The position numbers and the translations under genes are program-made. Of a stretch of 7,586 nt of DNA, positions 5,532-7,586 are shown in pieces. The stretch's first letter is position 1; each line of letters starts with the position of its first letter. This DNA is from an uncultured Anaerolineales bacterium. GTDB taxonomy: Bacteria; Chloroflexota; Anaerolineae; Anaerolineales; UBA6663. A model generated the notes under the pieces. It was given only the letters and a program-made list of their open reading frames with translations, was not told where the DNA came from and did not search any database. The stretch covers positions 1-7,586 of the forward strand of contig CALFZO010000129.1 of the NCBI GenBank assembly GCA_937952305.1. Reading direction: 5' to 3'.

Positions 5532-6137
5532 ATGGCCAACATCATCACCCGCAAAGGCGAGGTCATCCAGGACCCGCCGCTCGTCCAGGCGCTGCTCACC
5601 GACCCGCGCGCCGGCTGGCTCTGGCTGTTCGTCCGGCTCTGGCTGGGCTGGCAATGGATCAGCTCGGTCCTGCCCAAGCTCTCCAACCCCAAGTGGGTGC
5701 AGACCGGCGAGGCCCTGCAGGGCTACTGGCTCAACCAGGTCAAGGTTCCGGAGGCGCCGGCCCGCCCGCCCATCGCCTTCGATTGGTACCGCGGCTTTAT
5801 CCAGTTCCTGCTCGATACCGAGGCCCACACCTGGTTCTCCAAGGTCGTGGTCGCCGGCGAGCTGCTGGTGGGCCTCGCCCTGATCATCGGCGCGTTCACG
5901 GGCGTGGCCGCGTTCTTCGGCGGCCTGATGAACTGGAACTTCATGATGGCGGGCTCGGCCAGCACCAACCCGCTCCTGTTCACGGCCGCCATCGTCCTGG
6001 TCCTGGCCTGGAAGGTCGCCGGCTACGTGGGCGCGGACTTCTTCCTGCTGCGCTGGATCGGCACCCCTTGGAAGGGCCAGCCCGAGAAAGGGCTGCAGAG
6101 CCTGCGGCCAGTGGTCGGCGGGTCGGCCGCCGACTGA
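5532..6137 (+). CDS. DoxX-family membrane protein
   Basis: This 201-residue integral membrane protein belongs to the DoxX/DoxD group. Four hydrophobic segments (about 28-48, 102-121, 123-140, 146-166) form the expected four-helix bundle. The first contains the family-typical block LFVRLWLGWQWISSVLPKLSNPKW, split here as LFVRLWLGWQW (32-42) and PKLSNPKW (48-55). The loop at 56-100 is long, as in the approximately 200-residue DoxX forms. The family is named for the small subunit of archaeal thiosulfate:quinone oxidoreductase, but most bacterial members are uncharacterised; some are linked to thiol or redox stress. I choose the ATG at 5532, not 5517, because GGAGG at 5519-5523 lies 8 nt upstream and would itself be inside the longer reading. 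It has its own terminator. A quinone-linked redox role fits the window but is inferred. Confidence 0.9.
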   Translation: MANIITRKGEVIQDPPLVQALLTDPRAGWLWLFVRLWLGWQWISSVLPKLSNPKWVQTGEALQGYWLNQVKVPEAPARPPIAFDWYRGFIQFLLDTEAHTWFSKVVVAGELLVGLALIIGAFTGVAAFFGGLMNWNFMMAGSASTNPLLFTAAIVLVLAWKVAGYVGADFFLLRWIGTPWKGQPEKGLQSLRPVVGGSAAD

Positions 6138-6166
6138 GAACGCCGCTGGCAATCCATTAGCTTCCC

Positions 6167-6202
6167 ACCGGGCGGCAGGTCAGCCTGCCGCCCGGTTTTC
6201 AT
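6167..6202 (+). terminator. Rho-independent terminator of the doxX-like gene
   Basis: A perfect 12-bp GC-rich stem (CCGGGCGGCAGG, loop TCAG, complement) is followed by TTTTCATT on the plus strand. It begins 30 bases after the doxX-like stop. The T-tract overlaps the stop codon of the convergent response-regulator gene (6199-6201). The minus-strand side lacks a T-tract, so it is mainly a plus-strand terminator. Confidence 0.92.
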
Positions 6203-6861
6203 TCCCGGCCCAGCCGCTCGAACAGGTGGTGCTCGACCGCGTAGGTGGCCAGTTCAATGCGGTTGGTCAGGTGCAGCTTCTCCAGGATTGTGCTGACGTA
6301 GTTGCGCACGGTCTTCTCGCTCAGGTGGAGGCGGCGCCCGATTTCGCCATTAGTCTTGCCGCGCGCCAGCTCGGCCAGCACTTCCAGCTCTCGATCAGAG
6401 AGGTCGCGAAAGGCGTCTTCTTCGGATTTGCGTTCGGCCTCCCGGACGCGCGCCAGCAGCCGGGCCGTGGTGGCGGGGTCCAGCAAGGCCTCGCCGCGCG
6501 CCGCCGCGCTGATGGCGCGCAGGAGCTCTTCGTTGCCGACCTGCTTGAGCACGTAGCCGGCCGCGCCGGCGCTGATCGCGCGCAGCACCAGTTCGTCGTC
6601 GGCGAAGGAAGTCAGCATCACCACCCGGGTCTCGGGAAAGCGCGTCGTGATCTGGCGGGCCGCCTCGATCCCGCCCTCGCCCGGCATGCGGATGTCCAGC
6701 AACACCACGTTCGGGCGCAGGCGGTCCACCGCCTGAATGGCCTCGCCGGCCGTGCCAGCCTCCCCTACCACCTCCATGTCCGGCTGGTCGTTGATGAGCG
6801 TCATCAGCCCCAGACGCACGATGGCATGGTCGTCCACCAGCAAGACCCGGGTCCGTTTCAT
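6199..6861 (-). CDS. NarL/DevR-type response regulator (REC-LuxR HTH)
   Basis: This 220-residue, full-length two-component response regulator has a receiver domain (3-118) with the acidic pair Asp10/Asp11, phosphoacceptor Asp56 in VVLLDIRMPG, Thr84 and Lys106. A linker (about 125-150) leads to a LuxR-type HTH (about 153-215): LSDRELEVLAELARGKTNGEI and recognition helix LSEKTVRNYVSTILEKL. The KTVRNYVS helix is the DevR/NreC-like subtype. Phosphorylation should allow dimer binding to DNA and control of transcription. Its ATG overlaps the kinase stop codon (ATGA, 6858-6861), so it is translated with that partner. Targets are unknown. It could regulate the redox genes in this window, but nothing in the sequence proves this. 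Confidence 0.96.
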   Translation of the reverse strand: MKRTRVLLVDDHAIVRLGLMTLINDQPDMEVVGEAGTAGEAIQAVDRLRPNVVLLDIRMPGEGGIEAARQITTRFPETRVVMLTSFADDELVLRAISAGAAGYVLKQVGNEELLRAISAAARGEALLDPATTARLLARVREAERKSEEDAFRDLSDRELEVLAELARGKTNGEIGRRLHLSEKTVRNYVSTILEKLHLTNRIELATYAVEHHLFERLGRE

Positions 6862-7586
6862 CGCTCATCACTCCAGGGGATATCCAGGCGGATGGTGGTC
6901 CCCTGGCCGGCCGCGCTCGCCACGTTCAATCGCCCGCCCAGCAGCCGCGCCCGGTCGGCCATGTTGCGCAGGCCGTAGCCGCCGGCCGCCTGCTCGTCAA
7001 AGCCGACGCCGTCGTCCTGGATAAGCAGCTCCAGACGCTCCGCCCGGCGCCGGGCAGTGATAACCACCTGGCGCGCCTGAGCGTGGCGGACCACGTTCGC
7101 CATGGCTTCGCCGGCAATGGCCAAGACGTGGTCGGTCCGGGCCGGCGCCAGCGTCTCCTCGGCCGGCAGGTCCATCTCCAGCTTTACCTCCACCATCGGC
7201 TGGAAACGGGGATCCTCGGCCAACTGGCGGAGTGCCGCGGCAAGGGGCTGGCCGGCCGGCGCTGCTTTCAGCTCTCCGAGATTGCGGCGCAAGTCGCCGA
7301 TGGCGTCGTTCAACAGGTGGGCGGCCTTGTCCAGCCGGGTCGCCAGCGGGCTGCCGGCCGGCGTCTGGCGCTGGGCCGATTCCACCAGCAGGCCGGCGGT
7401 GTAGACCGTCTGGATGGCGCCGTCGTGCAGCTCACGCGCGATGCGCTCGCGCTCGGCGGTCAGGATCTGCTGCTGCTCCATAGCCTCGATGCGGCGCTCG
7501 GTCTCCAGGTCGAAGACCTCCAGGGCGCGGATGATGGTGACCGCCAGGAGCAGGCCGACGAAGGACAGCACGACCAGCGGCGGGAC
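6858..7586 (-). CDS. NarL-family sensor histidine kinase (HisKA_3-HATPase_c), 5' partial
   Basis: The C-terminal 242 residues of a sensor kinase are visible; the gene enters from the right edge with no start seen. The visible order is a membrane helix (about 4-20), a charged signalling coiled coil (about 24-45), and the HisKA_3 dimerisation helix with ERERIARELHDG, in which His54 (counting from the first visible codon) is the phosphoacceptor. The ATPase domain follows: N-box GEAMANVVRHA, G1 box DDGVGFD, G2 GGYGLRNM and a final GQGTTIRLDIPW. All key catalytic residues are present. It should autophosphorylate and pass phosphate to Asp56 of the overlapping response regulator. The sensing part is outside the window, so the signal is unknown; the helix just before the coiled coil suggests a membrane-bound sensor. 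Confidence 0.95.
   Translation of the reverse strand, partial: VPPLVVLSFVGLLLAVTIIRALEVFDLETERRIEAMEQQQILTAERERIARELHDGAIQTVYTAGLLVESAQRQTPAGSPLATRLDKAAHLLNDAIGDLRRNLGELKAAPAGQPLAAALRQLAEDPRFQPMVEVKLEMDLPAEETLAPARTDHVLAIAGEAMANVVRHAQARQVVITARRRAERLELLIQDDGVGFDEQAAGGYGLRNMADRARLLGGRLNVASAAGQGTTIRLDIPWSDER

Noticed and set aside
5225..5692. 155-residue minus-strand frame across the gap and the doxX-like start
   Set aside because: It overlaps the doxX-like gene and its RBS, has no recognisable domain and no good RBS of its own.
5478..6152. Minus-strand frame of 224 residues opposite the doxX-like gene
   Set aside because: Low-complexity Asp/Glu/Gln/Arg composition typical of an antisense shadow; the plus-strand product is a clear DoxX protein.

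Overview
The window is GC-rich DNA with the dense GGCCGG/GCCGGC usage and short intergenic gaps seen in many Chloroflexota (Anaerolineae/Caldilineae-type) genomes. That assignment is inference from codon use and gene types; no marker gene is present. Nearly every gene concerns the cell envelope, thiols, copper or electron transfer. No RNA gene, CRISPR array, insertion sequence or origin was seen.

Layout. Positions 2-556 (+) hold the 3' part of a ccdA-like thiol-transport gene that carries an in-frame TAA and lacks its last membrane helix. It meets a minus-strand Met-rich lipoprotein gene (674-1258) at a shared hairpin terminator (610-636). Upstream of the lipoprotein gene is a 185-bp control region. 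Next comes a tight four-gene minus-strand operon, transcribed from about 4.7 kb down to 1444: a PCYCGC-motif lipoprotein, a small membrane-anchored cupredoxin with a CuA ligand set, a NapH/NosR-like membrane polyferredoxin, and a CuA-cytochrome c fusion. The first three genes overlap by ATGA junctions and the fourth follows after 3 nt, so the four products are probably made together. A separate 59-codon YHS-domain gene (4901-5080, minus) ends at a strong terminator (4837-4874).

After a 451-bp gap with regulatory-looking palindromes comes a DoxX-family membrane protein gene (5532-6137, plus) with a textbook terminator. The right end holds a NarL/DevR-type response regulator and the C-terminal part of its HisKA_3 sensor kinase, overlapping by ATGA on the minus strand.

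How the parts may work together (inference). The polyferredoxin could pass electrons across or along the membrane to two extracytoplasmic CuA proteins and a haem c domain. The PCYCGC lipoprotein, YHS protein and Met-rich lipoprotein look like metal or thiol handling partners, and CcdA would have supported cytochrome c or copper-site thiol chemistry. A palindrome of the form TGACA-N2-NGTCA next to a GCCATTCGGCGCT box lies upstream of both the four-gene operon and the Met-rich lipoprotein gene, which suggests they are co-regulated. No terminal reductase or oxidase (NosZ, COX I) is visible, so the electron acceptor is unknown.
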